A DNA stretch of 64,000 bases from Lentimicrobium saccharophilum (GTDB taxonomy: Bacteria > Bacteroidota > Bacteroidia > Bacteroidales > Lentimicrobiaceae), in assembly GCF_001192835.1 (NCBI RefSeq), contig NZ_DF968183.1:496001-560000 (forward strand). The letters are read 5' to 3'. Every line of letters begins with the position of its first letter. Within the stretch, counting starts at the first letter, position 1. The notes below the pieces were generated by a model. It saw only the letters and a list, made by a program, of their open reading frames with translations. It did not search any database and was not told the DNA's origin. Both the position numbers and the translations under genes were made by a program. Below, piece after piece: positions 17,480 through 26,717 of this stretch.

Positions 17480-19357
17480 ATGGAAGAACTCGAAATTACA
17501 CAGAGCAATCCGGGCGCCTACTCGGATGATGCTGTTGTTACGCTTGACTGGAAAGAGCACATACGCCTGAGGCCTGGCATGTACATTGGCAAGCTCGGAG
17601 ACGGCTCCTCCCAGGATGATGGCATTTACGTCCTCATCAAGGAGATTATCGATAATGCGATTGATGAATTTGTTATGGGTAATGGCCGCACCATTGAAGT
17701 GGCCATCAAGGACCAGCGGGTTACAATAAGGGATTACGGACGTGGCATTCCCCTCGGGAAAGTAATTGATTGTGTATCCAAGATCAATACCGGGGCTAAA
17801 TATGACTCCAAAGTATTTAAAAAGGCGGTCGGCCTCAATGGCGTCGGATCAAAGGCGGTAAACGCCTTATCCGGCAGTTTTACCGCGCAGAGTATCCGCG
17901 AGGGCAAAACCAAGATCGTTGAATTCGAACGGGGGGAGATCATCAGCGACCTGCCCGAAGAGCCCAGCAACCTCCGCAGCGGGACCATCATAAGTTTTGT
18001 ACCCGACGAGAAAGTGTTCGGACATTACCACTTTATCTCTGAATATATCGAACAGATGCTCTGGAACTATGTGTTCCTGAACAATGGCCTGACGATATGG
18101 TACAACGGAACAAAAATGCAGGCGAAAAACGGTCTGCTGGATCTGCTGCAACGAAACATCAACGGCAATCCGCTGGTGTATCCGATTATCCAGATCAAGG
18201 ATGAGGACTTTGAATGCGCCTTTACCCACAGCGGAAGGCAATACGGCGAGGAATACTATTCATTTGTCAACGGACAGCACACCACGCAGGGCGGCACCCA
18301 TCAGGCAGCTTTCCGCGAAGCGCTGGTGAAAACAATCAGGGATTTTTACAAAAAAGATTTCGATCCCAGCGACATCAGGCAATGCATGGTGGCTGCCATC
18401 AGCATTAAAGTGCAGGAACCTGTTTTTGAGTCGCAGACAAAAACCAAGCTGGGCTCTCAACTGATGGAGCCAGATGGTCAGAGCATCCGCAACTACATCG
18501 GCGATATCCTGAAAAAGCAGCTTGACAATTACCTGCATATGAACAGCGATGTTGCAGAAGCATTGCTGCGCAGGATCATGCAAAGCGAAAAGGAAAGGAA
18601 AGATTTTGCCAACATAAAAAAACTGGCCAAAGAGAGCGTTAAGAAGGTAAGTCTGCATAACAAGAAACTGCGCGATTGCCGGATTCATTACAACAGCAAT
18701 GACAACCGCAGGCTCGAAACAACGCTTTTCATCACAGAGGGAGACTCGGCCAGCGGCTCCATCACCAAATCGCGCGATGTGAACACCCAGGCGGTGTTCA
18801 GTCTGAAAGGAAAACCGCTAAACTGTTACGGTCTTACCAAACGTGTGGTTTACGAGAACGATGAGTTCAACCTTTTGCAGTCTGCCCTGAATATTGAAGA
18901 AGGCGTTGAAAACCTGCGGTATAACTACATCGTTATTGCCACCGATGCCGATGTCGACGGTATGCATATACGTTTGCTGATGCTGACTTTCTTCCTCCAG
19001 TTTTATCCCGATGTGGTAAAGTCAGGCCACCTGTATATTCTGCAGACACCGCTTTTCAGGGTCAGGAACAAAAAGAAAACGATATACTGTTACACTGACG
19101 AAGAGCGCGTATCTGCCATCGCCGAACTGGGGCCCAATCCTGAAATTACCCGTTTTAAAGGACTTGGGGAGATTTCGCCCGAAGAATTCAAAAACTTCAT
19201 TGGCCCCAATATGCGGCTGGATCCAATCCTTCTTCGTAAATTATCAGAAATCCCTGATTTGTTAAGCTTCTACATGGGGCGCAACACTCCTGACCGACAG
19301 GTGTTTATCATGGACAACCTGCGCATGGAGGAAGATCTTGTAAATGCGGAAGCCTGA
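17480..19357 (+). CDS. parE: DNA topoisomerase IV subunit B
   Basis: The ~625-residue protein is a type IIA topoisomerase ATPase subunit. It has the GHKL motifs [19 protein letters not shown] and [13 protein letters not shown]. The TOPRIM domain has [12 protein letters not shown] and DADVDGMHI, and the end of the family is seen in [29 protein letters not shown] near the N-terminus, together with the length, fits Bacteroidota ParE better than GyrB. With ParC it would decatenate chromosomes; parC is not in the window. I start at the ATG at 17480 because the upstream TTG overlaps the promoter. It ends 5 bp from the convergent NAD(P)HX repair gene. Confidence 0.87.
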   Translation: MEELEITQSNPGAYSDDAVVTLDWKEHIRLRPGMYIGKLGDGSSQDDGIYVLIKEIIDNAIDEFVMGNGRTIEVAIKDQRVTIRDYGRGIPLGKVIDCVSKINTGAKYDSKVFKKAVGLNGVGSKAVNALSGSFTAQSIREGKTKIVEFERGEIISDLPEEPSNLRSGTIISFVPDEKVFGHYHFISEYIEQMLWNYVFLNNGLTIWYNGTKMQAKNGLLDLLQRNINGNPLVYPIIQIKDEDFECAFTHSGRQYGEEYYSFVNGQHTTQGGTHQAAFREALVKTIRDFYKKDFDPSDIRQCMVAAISIKVQEPVFESQTKTKLGSQLMEPDGQSIRNYIGDILKKQLDNYLHMNSDVAEALLRRIMQSEKERKDFANIKKLAKESVKKVSLHNKKLRDCRIHYNSNDNRRLETTLFITEGDSASGSITKSRDVNTQAVFSLKGKPLNCYGLTKRVVYENDEFNLLQSALNIEEGVENLRYNYIVIATDADVDGMHIRLLMLTFFLQFYPDVVKSGHLYILQTPLFRVRNKKKTIYCYTDEERVSAIAELGPNPEITRFKGLGEISPEEFKNFIGPNMRLDPILLRKLSEIPDLLSFYMGRNTPDRQVFIMDNLRMEEDLVNAEA

Positions 19358-19362
19358 CCGCT

Positions 19363-20880
19363 TCAGCTGATTTTCTTAAAAGCTTTTCCCAGCATTTCAA
19401 TCATATCGCCGGGCAGCATGGATGGCTGCCCGTATTTTTTGGCAGCCAGATCTCCGGCTTTTCCATGCAGCCATACCCCGAGGATACAGGCGTCACGGGC
19501 AGAATAACCCGAAGTCCGCAGGCCGAGGATAATGCCTGTAAGTACATCCCCGCTGCCTCCGGTGGCCATTCCCGGATTACCGGTAGGGTTGAAAAAGAGA
19601 TCGCCCTCAGGCGTGGCCGTGGCAGTGAAAGCCCCCTTAAGTACTATGTATAGCCTGTAGCGCACAGCAAAAGCGCGCAGTAATTCAAGCCGGTTGAAAT
19701 GATTATCTGTGGGCTCCGACAGCCGCCCGAATTCTTTCGGGTGGGGCGTCAGAATGCTGCCAGGAGGCAGAAAAGAAAGCCAGGTTTTATTTTCACCTAA
19801 AATATTCAGGGCATCGGCATCCAACACCAGGGGGACATGCGTTTGCTGTATCAGCAGTTTCAGGGCCGCGGCGCTCTGTTCATCCATCCCCAGCCCGGGA
19901 CCAACCCCTATGGCATTGTAGGTATCCAGCACCGGCAGGGCCGAAAAGCAGCTGTCGTCAGGGTCGATGCTGACCATGGCTTCATGTACTGACCCCTGAA
20001 TGGTCTGAAATCCATCGGCAGGTGTATGAACTGTAAGCAAACCAACGCCTGAACGAAGGCAAGCCCTGGCAGCCATCACCGACGCTCCGTATTTTCCAGT
20101 GCTTCCGGCTATCAGCAATGCGTGACCAAAATGCCCTTTATGGGCAAACTTTGAACGCACTTTGTAAAGACTCCGGCAATCGTCCGTTTCAATCAGGTAA
20201 TTGTTGCATTCACATTGTTCGATAAATTCAGGATGCAGCCCGATACCGAGCACTTTCCAGTTTCCGCAGAAACGCTCGTTTTCAGGTACCAGAAATGCCA
20301 GTTTCGGCATCTGAAAAGTCAACGTGAAGTCCGCCATGATTACTTTCGGATGCTTCTGATCCACCGCCTTATCGGCAAACAATCCCGAAGGAACATCGAT
20401 TGAAATCACCATTGCACCGCTGTGGTTGATCTGATCGATGACATCGGCCATCCATCCGGTCACCGGCCGGGTCAGTCCTGAGCCCAGGATGGCATCGATG
20501 ACCACATCTTCCTCATCAATTTCGATCAGCGGATCCGCTTCAAATACATCGGTAATCACCAGGCCAGGAAGATCGGCCAGCAGGTTGAAATTCACTGTAA
20601 AATCAACACCTGGTTCCCCGGAATGGCGGATAATATATACATCAACGGCGTAACCGGCAGCATGCAGCAATCGCGCGATGACCAGTCCATCCCCACCATT
20701 GTTGCCCATGCCGCAAACCACCCTGACCCTTTTAGTGTCCGTCACTTTTTTTACGATCCAGCGAAAACAGGCAGCGGCCGCCCTTTCCATCAATGCGGTT
20801 GAACTTACAGGCTCATGCGCTATGGTATAGGCATCAGCTTCCCTGATCTTCTCAACAGGCAATATTTTCAAAGCACACAT
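19363..20880 (-). CDS. nnr: Bifunctional NAD(P)HX epimerase / ADP-dependent dehydratase
   Basis: This 505-residue YjeF-type fusion repairs hydrated NAD(P)H. The N-terminal epimerase half (1-210) shows VVCGMGNNGGDGLVIARLL and VIDAILGSGLTRPV. The C-terminal ribokinase-like dehydratase half (230-500) shows HALLIAGSTGKYGASVMAARAC, VLDADALNIL, LTPHPKEFGRL and GNPGMATGGSGDVLTG. Both active halves look intact. It is the last gene of a minus-strand run starting at 22411 and converges with parE. Confidence 0.9.
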   Translation of the reverse strand: MCALKILPVEKIREADAYTIAHEPVSSTALMERAAAACFRWIVKKVTDTKRVRVVCGMGNNGGDGLVIARLLHAAGYAVDVYIIRHSGEPGVDFTVNFNLLADLPGLVITDVFEADPLIEIDEEDVVIDAILGSGLTRPVTGWMADVIDQINHSGAMVISIDVPSGLFADKAVDQKHPKVIMADFTLTFQMPKLAFLVPENERFCGNWKVLGIGLHPEFIEQCECNNYLIETDDCRSLYKVRSKFAHKGHFGHALLIAGSTGKYGASVMAARACLRSGVGLLTVHTPADGFQTIQGSVHEAMVSIDPDDSCFSALPVLDTYNAIGVGPGLGMDEQSAAALKLLIQQTHVPLVLDADALNILGENKTWLSFLPPGSILTPHPKEFGRLSEPTDNHFNRLELLRAFAVRYRLYIVLKGAFTATATPEGDLFFNPTGNPGMATGGSGDVLTGIILGLRTSGYSARDACILGVWLHGKAGDLAAKKYGQPSMLPGDMIEMLGKAFKKIS

Positions 20881-20922
20881 AGCGGCTATGGTTTATTTAA
20901 GCAAGGCATCTTAAATTCTGTT

Positions 20923-21855
20923 TCAGATTCCCGTCGTATTCAGATTGCCAAGGCTGACCGTTACCACCTTTTTCTGGGAATCGTCGTCATTGTTAACCAG
21001 ACTGAGGCACACCTGAAGATGAAGATTGTAAATATTGATATCGGTTTCCTTGGCCTTGATCTTTCCGATCTTCAGAATGTCGGAATTAATAATCCCTTCG
21101 CGTCGGCTCGATTCCCTGCCGAAGATCTTATCGGATGAGGTTGCAAGCGGCAGCATATTGTAATTGCTGAACTCATGGATATGTGCAACATCATCGATCG
21201 TAAGCACCTGAAGGTTCTCGATGCCGTCGATATTTACCGTAAACCAGCGGTGCACATGTTCGTCGATCAGGCAGCGGTTCAGGCTGTCGCGCGAAAGTAT
21301 GCGGGCATTGTTGATGATCGCCCTTCCGTAATGGTTATCTTCAAAACGATAAACTTTATCGTAGGTAATGGCATAACGGGTGCTTATCCCCCCGATAATC
21401 TTGCGCAGTCGCGGGAAGAAATGAAAAGCATTGTATATCCTGAGTACGATCGCATAGTTGCTGGCAAACAGCAGCGAATGAAGCGGGGTGTCGAAAATCA
21501 GGAAGCCACCGTCGCCGGTACTGATGTAACTGCTCTCAATCTTCTCGCGTGTATAGGACTGAAAAATAAACGGGTGATTATCCAGGCACAGGTCGATGGT
21601 GGTGCTCAGCATGGTTTTAAACAGGAAAGGAATCAGCATCTGCTCAAATTCCCCGTATGAACTGTACTGATAAATATCCAGCCCCAGCACAGATTTACTG
21701 CTGATCTCGTCCACCCCCAGACACTCCACCAGTTCTTCCCTCAGCAGGGATTCGTCTGGGACCACGTTAGTTTTCTCAAATATGACCCTTTTGTCGTGTT
21801 TCAGTAAAATTTCCCGGATTGCTTTATGGTCAAGCAGTTTGATATGATTCTTCAT
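20923..21855 (-). CDS. Class III nucleotidyl cyclase-like protein (unassigned)
   Basis: I recognise no named family for this 310-residue protein, but the order of motifs resembles a class III cyclase homology domain. VLGLDIYQYSSYGEFEQ (Asp60) parallels the first metal-binding strand, and YISTGDGGFLIFDTPLHSL (Asp115) parallels the GDG hairpin. RYAITYDKVYRFEDNHYGRAIINNARIL (Arg185) parallels the ITxG...YYG...NxAxR segment, although an Ile sits where the catalytic Asn is usually found. The ~120-residue C-terminal part has no visible signature. There is no signal peptide or membrane segment. It follows a membrane protein gene after 16 bp and precedes nnr by 42 bp. Whether it makes a cyclic nucleotide is open. 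Confidence 0.5.
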   Translation of the reverse strand: MKNHIKLLDHKAIREILLKHDKRVIFEKTNVVPDESLLREELVECLGVDEISSKSVLGLDIYQYSSYGEFEQMLIPFLFKTMLSTTIDLCLDNHPFIFQSYTREKIESSYISTGDGGFLIFDTPLHSLLFASNYAIVLRIYNAFHFFPRLRKIIGGISTRYAITYDKVYRFEDNHYGRAIINNARILSRDSLNRCLIDEHVHRWFTVNIDGIENLQVLTIDDVAHIHEFSNYNMLPLATSSDKIFGRESSRREGIINSDILKIGKIKAKETDINIYNLHLQVCLSLVNNDDDSQKKVVTVSLGNLNTTGI

Positions 21856-21871
21856 TTTTTTTCAGGGTTTC

Positions 21872-22411
21872 TTATTTAATCAGACTTTTCAATACATCTG
21901 CAAGCCATTGCTTTTCAGCAACACGGCAGCGTTCTCCGATACCAAAGGCTTCCCCCTTGCTGATAATGGCCGTATAAATACCTTTCCTGCTCATTCCGTA
22001 GAGGGTTTTATAGCTGCCTTCAACAAATGAAACAGCCGAAATATCCTTTTTATTCAGCGCTGCAGAAGCTGTCTGTTTTCCAGTTTTCTTCCTTATGGTT
22101 ACTGCTCCGGAGGTGATCTCAACCGACTGAAAGGAGAACAGTTCCCTGGCCGATATGCGCAGGGTAACCAGACCCAGAATCCAGAAAGGAACGGACAGCA
22201 ACGTCCATGCAATTCCATACTGGAGCAGGAGAACTGTCCACATCAAAATCATCAGCAGCCAGAAAAAAATGACCGCAAAGATAAAAATCCCTCTCCCCGT
22301 AAACCCTTCTTTCGGAATTAATATCAGGATGTTGCCCGGGGCCGGGCAGGTAAGCTCTATGCGGCTTCCGGACGGAGCTGACGGCAGTTCTGCATCTGAT
22401 GTTTTTACCAT
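21872..22411 (-). CDS. Two-TM membrane protein with PH-like C-terminal domain
   Basis: The 179-residue product has a soluble N-terminal strand region, two hydrophobic helices (around IFIFAVIFFWLLMILMWTVLL and the segment at residues 70-85), and a C-terminal ~85-residue domain. That domain has FQSVEITSGAVTIRKKTGKQ and FGIGERCRVAEKQWLADVL. This layout resembles bacterial PH-domain membrane proteins. The function is unknown. It is the first gene of the minus-strand unit shared with the cyclase-like gene, and it is divergent from the response regulator. Confidence 0.6.
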   Translation of the reverse strand: MVKTSDAELPSAPSGSRIELTCPAPGNILILIPKEGFTGRGIFIFAVIFFWLLMILMWTVLLLQYGIAWTLLSVPFWILGLVTLRISARELFSFQSVEITSGAVTIRKKTGKQTASAALNKKDISAVSFVEGSYKTLYGMSRKGIYTAIISKGEAFGIGERCRVAEKQWLADVLKSLIK

Positions 22412-22562
22412 ACAACCATTGACAAACCGGGAATAACAGAATTAGTGGTCTTTAACCGTTGATCAAATGTACGGAAATATTGTAAGCAACCGTGACCAAT
22501 TCCGGCCTAAACAAATAACAATAACTTAACATTCAGATTACCTATACTTTATTTCATGAAGA

Positions 22563-22582
22563 TACTTTTGTCAATAAAAGTA
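22563..22582 (+). promoter_or_regulatory. Inverted repeat over a -7-like element
   Basis: TACTTTT and AAAAGTA form a 7-bp inverted repeat around GTCAAT, just 8 bp before the response-regulator start. The left half doubles as a -7-like TACTTTTG. It could be an operator placed on the promoter, possibly autoregulatory, but this is only inferred from position. Confidence 0.35.
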
Positions 22583-22590
22583 CATTCCTG

Positions 22591-23271
22591 ATGGATAAAC
22601 CGGAAGCAAAAATACTGCTTGTTGATGATGAAACGGATATTCTTGAGTTTCTGAGCTATAACCTGCGAAAGGAAGGCTTTGAAGTACATTGTGCTCGCAA
22701 CGGCATCGAGGCTGTTGAAACAGCCCGTCGGGTTACTCCCGATCTGATCATACTGGATATCATGATGCCGGGTTCAGATGGTTATGAAACCTGCCGTGAA
22801 ATAAGGGCAATGCCGGGCCTCAGTGAAACCATGATCGCATTCCTGTCAGCACGCGGGGAAGATATGTCGCAGGTAGAGGGCTTCGAGGCCGGCGGGGACG
22901 ATTACATCAGGAAACCGGTGAGACCCAGGGTGTTTATCAGCCGGGTAAGGGCATTGTTGCGCAGGCTGCCCGAAAAGGCAAAAGACGATTCAAAACTGGT
23001 TCTTGAGGACCTTATCATTGATAAGGAAAGATATGTGGTAATCCGTAAGGGCGTTGAAACCGAGCTTTCAAAAAAAGAATTTGAATTGCTGCTGCTGCTG
23101 ACTTCGCGGCCCAATAAAGTATTCACCCGTGATGAAATCTTTGCCGGCGTTTGGGGCCCGGATGTGATAGTGGGTGAACGCACCATTGACGTTCACATCC
23201 GCAAGATCAGGGAAAAGATCGGGACAGGGCGCATTAAAACCATCAAGGGAGTGGGATATTATTTCTCCTGA
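22591..23271 (+). CDS. OmpR/PhoB-family response regulator
   Basis: The 226-residue protein has a receiver domain with Asp12/Asp13, phosphoacceptor Asp56 (IILDIMMPG), Ser86 and Lys108. It is followed by a winged-helix DNA-binding domain (ELSKKEFELLLLLTSRPNKVFTRDEI and GERTIDVHIRKIREKIG). It resembles RprY-type regulators of Bacteroidota. No histidine kinase gene is adjacent, so its partner is elsewhere. Its 3' end overlaps the convergent aroE gene by 13 bp. Confidence 0.88.
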   Translation: MDKPEAKILLVDDETDILEFLSYNLRKEGFEVHCARNGIEAVETARRVTPDLIILDIMMPGSDGYETCREIRAMPGLSETMIAFLSARGEDMSQVEGFEAGGDDYIRKPVRPRVFISRVRALLRRLPEKAKDDSKLVLEDLIIDKERYVVIRKGVETELSKKEFELLLLLTSRPNKVFTRDEIFAGVWGPDVIVGERTIDVHIRKIREKIGTGRIKTIKGVGYYFS

Positions 23272-24020
23272 GTCTGATCTTTCGGCCAGATTTCCCACGC
23301 CAGATCAGCCTGACGTTTCAGCATCCCGAGGCCATTGATCGCCCTTGCCCCTTTTGCCTGACCCATCTGCATAAAACGGGTCTCCTCAGGATTATATATC
23401 AGGTCAAAGAGCAGGTGCTTACGGGTGATGTAATCCCACGGTAATGGCGGCATAGTATCAACTTCAGGATACATGCCGGCCGGGGTGGCATTTACAATCA
23501 GTTCTACAGATGCCATAATATCAGGGGTAAGCTTATCATAGCTTAACACGTTGGGCAGCTTTCCGCTCCGGCTTACCATGCTGAACGTCCACCCTTCGTT
23601 TTTCAGCACATGGGCCACGGCCATCGCTGCGCCACCGGTTCCAAGAATTAACGCCCTTTTTGATTCCCTGAAAGCAAATCTGCCCAGTTCGGCGCCGAAT
23701 GCCGGTGCATCGGTATTGAATCCGGTCAATCGGATATCCTGGCCCTGTCGCTCAATCCGGATCGTATTCACAGCGCCGATGGCCTCCGCTTCAGGAGAAA
23801 GATCAGAAAGAAAGGGGATCACGGATTTTTTGTAGGGAATCGTAACATTCAATCCGTAAAGCTGTTGCTCAGTCCTTACCAACACGGGCAAATCATTGAT
23901 CCTGGCAAGTTCAAACAGTATATAATCCGCATGGATTCCACCGGCGGCGAACTTACGGATAAAGTATTCCCGGGACCAGGAATGTTTCAATGTCTGTCCG
24001 ATGAGTCCGTATATGCGCAC
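23259..24020 (-). CDS. aroE: Shikimate dehydrogenase
   Basis: This NADPH-dependent enzyme reduces 3-dehydroshikimate in the chorismate pathway. The 253-residue protein shows GLIGQTLKHSWS at the N-terminus (shikimate-binding serines), NVTIPYKKS with the catalytic Lys, GAVNTI, GFNTDAPAFG with the catalytic Asp, the Rossmann LGTGGAAMAVAH, and NATPAGMYP. It is at the end of a TPR-popT-aroE minus-strand operon, 9 bp from popT. Confidence 0.92.
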   Translation of the reverse strand: MRIYGLIGQTLKHSWSREYFIRKFAAGGIHADYILFELARINDLPVLVRTEQQLYGLNVTIPYKKSVIPFLSDLSPEAEAIGAVNTIRIERQGQDIRLTGFNTDAPAFGAELGRFAFRESKRALILGTGGAAMAVAHVLKNEGWTFSMVSRSGKLPNVLSYDKLTPDIMASVELIVNATPAGMYPEVDTMPPLPWDYITRKHLLFDLIYNPEETRFMQMGQAKGARAINGLGMLKRQADLAWEIWPKDQTQEK

Positions 24021-24029
24021 AAGGATGAT

Positions 24030-24953
24030 TTACTGTTTAGCGGCAGCATACTTCTCAATAATCCAGATGCTGGCAATACCTGCAATGATAAAAGCAACAG
24101 CGGTAAAGAAAGAAGTATCCAATGATGGTGGCAGCGAAATCAGATAACGTTCAACTACAGGTTCACCTTTCTTAATGAGGATTTCACCGGCAGCATCAAG
24201 CATATAAATCGTTTTCTTCCAGGGCCAGATGATCCCCAGCGATCCCAGAATAAATCCGGTAAGCAACGCGATGGTCTGGTCCCTGAATTTTTTGAATATC
24301 CAGGACAGAAAATAGGAAAAACCAAGTAATCCGAAGGCTGCGCCAATCACAACCGGAAGGAGGATATCAAAACGCAGGTTATTGATGGCATCGATAAAAA
24401 CCAGTTGATAATTTCCCATTAAAATCAGGATAAAAGAACCTGAAATTCCGGGAAGAATCATACTGCACACCGCTGCCACACCACAGATAATCAGGTAAAT
24501 AAAACTGCTGTTCTCCGTGGCCGGATTCATAAAGGTAAGCGAAATAGCAAAACCGGCGCCGGCAATAAATGAGATCACAGCAGCAGTTGACCACCTGGAT
24601 ACCGTTTTCCCGACGAAATAGACCGATGCCAATATCAGACCAAAGAAATAGGACCAGATGTAAACCGGGTAATTTTTAAAAAGAAATTCAAATATCCTGG
24701 CCAGGCTCAGGATAGCAAATCCCACACCGGCAAACAAGACTATAAGAAAAACCAGGTCGGTATGCTTTGCAAACTCACTGAACCGGCCCTTCAACAGCAA
24801 CTTGGCTGCTTTCAGATTAAATGACTTGATGGCATTGATCAGCCGTTCAAAGATTCCGGTTATCAGGGCGATGGTTCCTCCGGAAACGCCGGGGATAATG
24901 TTGGCTGTTCCCATGGCCACACCTTTAAGAAACAGGTTCAGGTGTTCTTTCAT
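24030..24953 (-). CDS. popT: DUF368 / PopT-type undecaprenyl-phosphate translocase
   Basis: The 307-residue polytopic protein starts with KGVAMGTANIIPGVSGGTIALITGI, the hallmark of DUF368, and repeats a similar motif later (VCSMILPGISGSFILILMGNY), reflecting the inverted duplication of the family. DUF368 proteins (PopT) have been linked to recycling undecaprenyl phosphate back across the inner membrane for wall and glycan synthesis. It is flanked by the TPR gene 48 bp upstream and aroE 9 bp downstream, in one likely operon. Confidence 0.85.
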   Translation of the reverse strand: MKEHLNLFLKGVAMGTANIIPGVSGGTIALITGIFERLINAIKSFNLKAAKLLLKGRFSEFAKHTDLVFLIVLFAGVGFAILSLARIFEFLFKNYPVYIWSYFFGLILASVYFVGKTVSRWSTAAVISFIAGAGFAISLTFMNPATENSSFIYLIICGVAAVCSMILPGISGSFILILMGNYQLVFIDAINNLRFDILLPVVIGAAFGLLGFSYFLSWIFKKFRDQTIALLTGFILGSLGIIWPWKKTIYMLDAAGEILIKKGEPVVERYLISLPPSLDTSFFTAVAFIIAGIASIWIIEKYAAAKQ

Positions 24954-25001
24954 AGTTTCAGTTAAGTAGTTTGTGCTGAATTTTCAGAGGAGAGCGGCAT
25001 T

Positions 25002-26426
25002 TTAAAGCAAGCGATAAGAAGCAATGATTTCAACTACCGACGGATCGTCTTTCAGATATGGAGCAAATTCAAAAAGCTCATCCAGTCCGTCGTTGCCCTT
25101 TGAGAGTGCGGTGTGCAGGGCCGACATTGCCTGTTTGGGTTTACCCATATTGTAGAGATAAGCAACCTTACGGTAATACAGCGCAACATTGCCCTGCTGA
25201 TGTGTGAGGCCTGTTTCCAGAATATCAAGCGCATGATCATATTCATCCAGTTCGGCGAACATGGCAGAAAAATCAAGCCATATACCTGGATCCATAGGAT
25301 TGATCTGAGCAGACTTAGTGAATGAAACTGCGGCTTCGTTATAAAACCCTGCATGTTGCTGGGTTACAGCCAGGGTTGCCAGGTATTCCGCATTATCAGG
25401 ATCCATTTCAAGCCCGCGGCGGATATACCTTAAAGCCGCTTTGAGGTTGCCTTTCTCTTCGTAGCAAACCCCCATACCAATCCAGGCATCGGCAATATTC
25501 TCATCCATTTCCACAGCCTTCCTAAAGTTCACAATAGCCTCATCATAGGCTTCCAGTTTCTCAAAACACTCACCAATATAGTAGTAGGTCAGTCCTTCGG
25601 GAGGCTCGTGCTCAAAGGTATCGTGATAGGCTTCTATCGCCTGGCGGTATAACTGCATCCCGGCCAGGGAATTGGCCCTGTTGAAATGCGCAGATGAAAA
25701 AGCAGGATCAATGGCAATGGCGAACTCAAATGATTCTATCGCTTTTTCATAAAGTTCGAGGGTATTGAAAGCCACTCCAAGATTGAACCAGGCAAACTTT
25801 GAATACGGGTAACGGTTAAGATAATCGGTGAAATATTCCACACTTTCCTCATTCTGACCGGTGATCTCATAACAGAAAGCCAGTTCAAAAATGATGGCTT
25901 CATTATCAGGCTCAATTTCCAGCACCTTTTTCAGGTATTCAATGGCTTTGTCATAATTCCCCAGGTTTTCATACTCGTAGGCAATGTTGGAATAGATATT
26001 TCCCAGGTCCTCTTCATCGTCGGTAATGGCTTTGTTGTATTCGCGTATGGCATCGTCATAACGCTTCAACTGGCTGTAAATAGCTCCTTTGGTGATATAA
26101 ATCTCACTATTTGTTGGGTCGATGTCCTCAACCTTCGATAGTACCCTGAGGGCCTTTTCTGCCTTGTTGGATGATACCAGTAACTGAGCCTGCCTTATCT
26201 GAAACCCGGTGTAGCCAGGGTATTGCTCCATGGAATGACTGATGGCCAGCCCACACTTCTTCAGTTCACCAAGTGCCAGATAGTGGTCAATCAGATCCTC
26301 ATATTCTTCTATATCAAAAAAGTAACGCCCTCCCTCCCTGAGCATGTTTTCAAAACGTTCAGTCAGGTAGGAAATGGAATCTTCTTCTTCGCGGTGATCA
26401 AAAAAATCATTCATCATTTTACTCAA
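25002..26426 (-). CDS. Tetratricopeptide-repeat protein
   Basis: The 474-residue protein consists almost wholly of TPR units (about ten to twelve), for example YDDAIREYNKAI, YDKAIEYLKKVLEIEPDN, YEKAIESFEFAIAIDPAF and YDEAIVNFRKAVEMDENI. An acidic N-terminal segment has no signal peptide, so it is probably a cytosolic scaffold. The partners are unknown. It leads the popT-aroE operon. Confidence 0.85.
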   Translation of the reverse strand: MSKMMNDFFDHREEEDSISYLTERFENMLREGGRYFFDIEEYEDLIDHYLALGELKKCGLAISHSMEQYPGYTGFQIRQAQLLVSSNKAEKALRVLSKVEDIDPTNSEIYITKGAIYSQLKRYDDAIREYNKAITDDEEDLGNIYSNIAYEYENLGNYDKAIEYLKKVLEIEPDNEAIIFELAFCYEITGQNEESVEYFTDYLNRYPYSKFAWFNLGVAFNTLELYEKAIESFEFAIAIDPAFSSAHFNRANSLAGMQLYRQAIEAYHDTFEHEPPEGLTYYYIGECFEKLEAYDEAIVNFRKAVEMDENIADAWIGMGVCYEEKGNLKAALRYIRRGLEMDPDNAEYLATLAVTQQHAGFYNEAAVSFTKSAQINPMDPGIWLDFSAMFAELDEYDHALDILETGLTHQQGNVALYYRKVAYLYNMGKPKQAMSALHTALSKGNDGLDELFEFAPYLKDDPSVVEIIASYRLL

Positions 26427-26686
26427 TTACTGCTGGTGCAATAATCCTCTGCAAAGGTATGCATTTTTATGTTCCGGGGGCAGGATATAAAAGTTATGAA
26501 ATTCAAACTGCAACAGCCGGATTCGAACGTAATATTACGTTAATTTATTTCATTTCGCCAGTGGTTTACGACTAAGTTATGGACAGGCTATTGTTGAAAA
26601 GTATGATCTGCGCGAAAGAAATGCAGGCTATTTCGGGCTTGTTGATTCAACAATAATCCGATATAGTGTTTTCCGTGATTTTAAAC

Positions 26687-26694
26687 TACTTTTG
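26687..26694 (+). promoter_or_regulatory. -7 element of the phosphohexomutase gene
   Basis: TACTTTTG followed by CA lies 23 bases before the ATG at 26718. No clear TTG is found at -33. Confidence 0.45.
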
Positions 26695-26717
26695 CATTCT
26701 AAGCCAATAATATTAAG

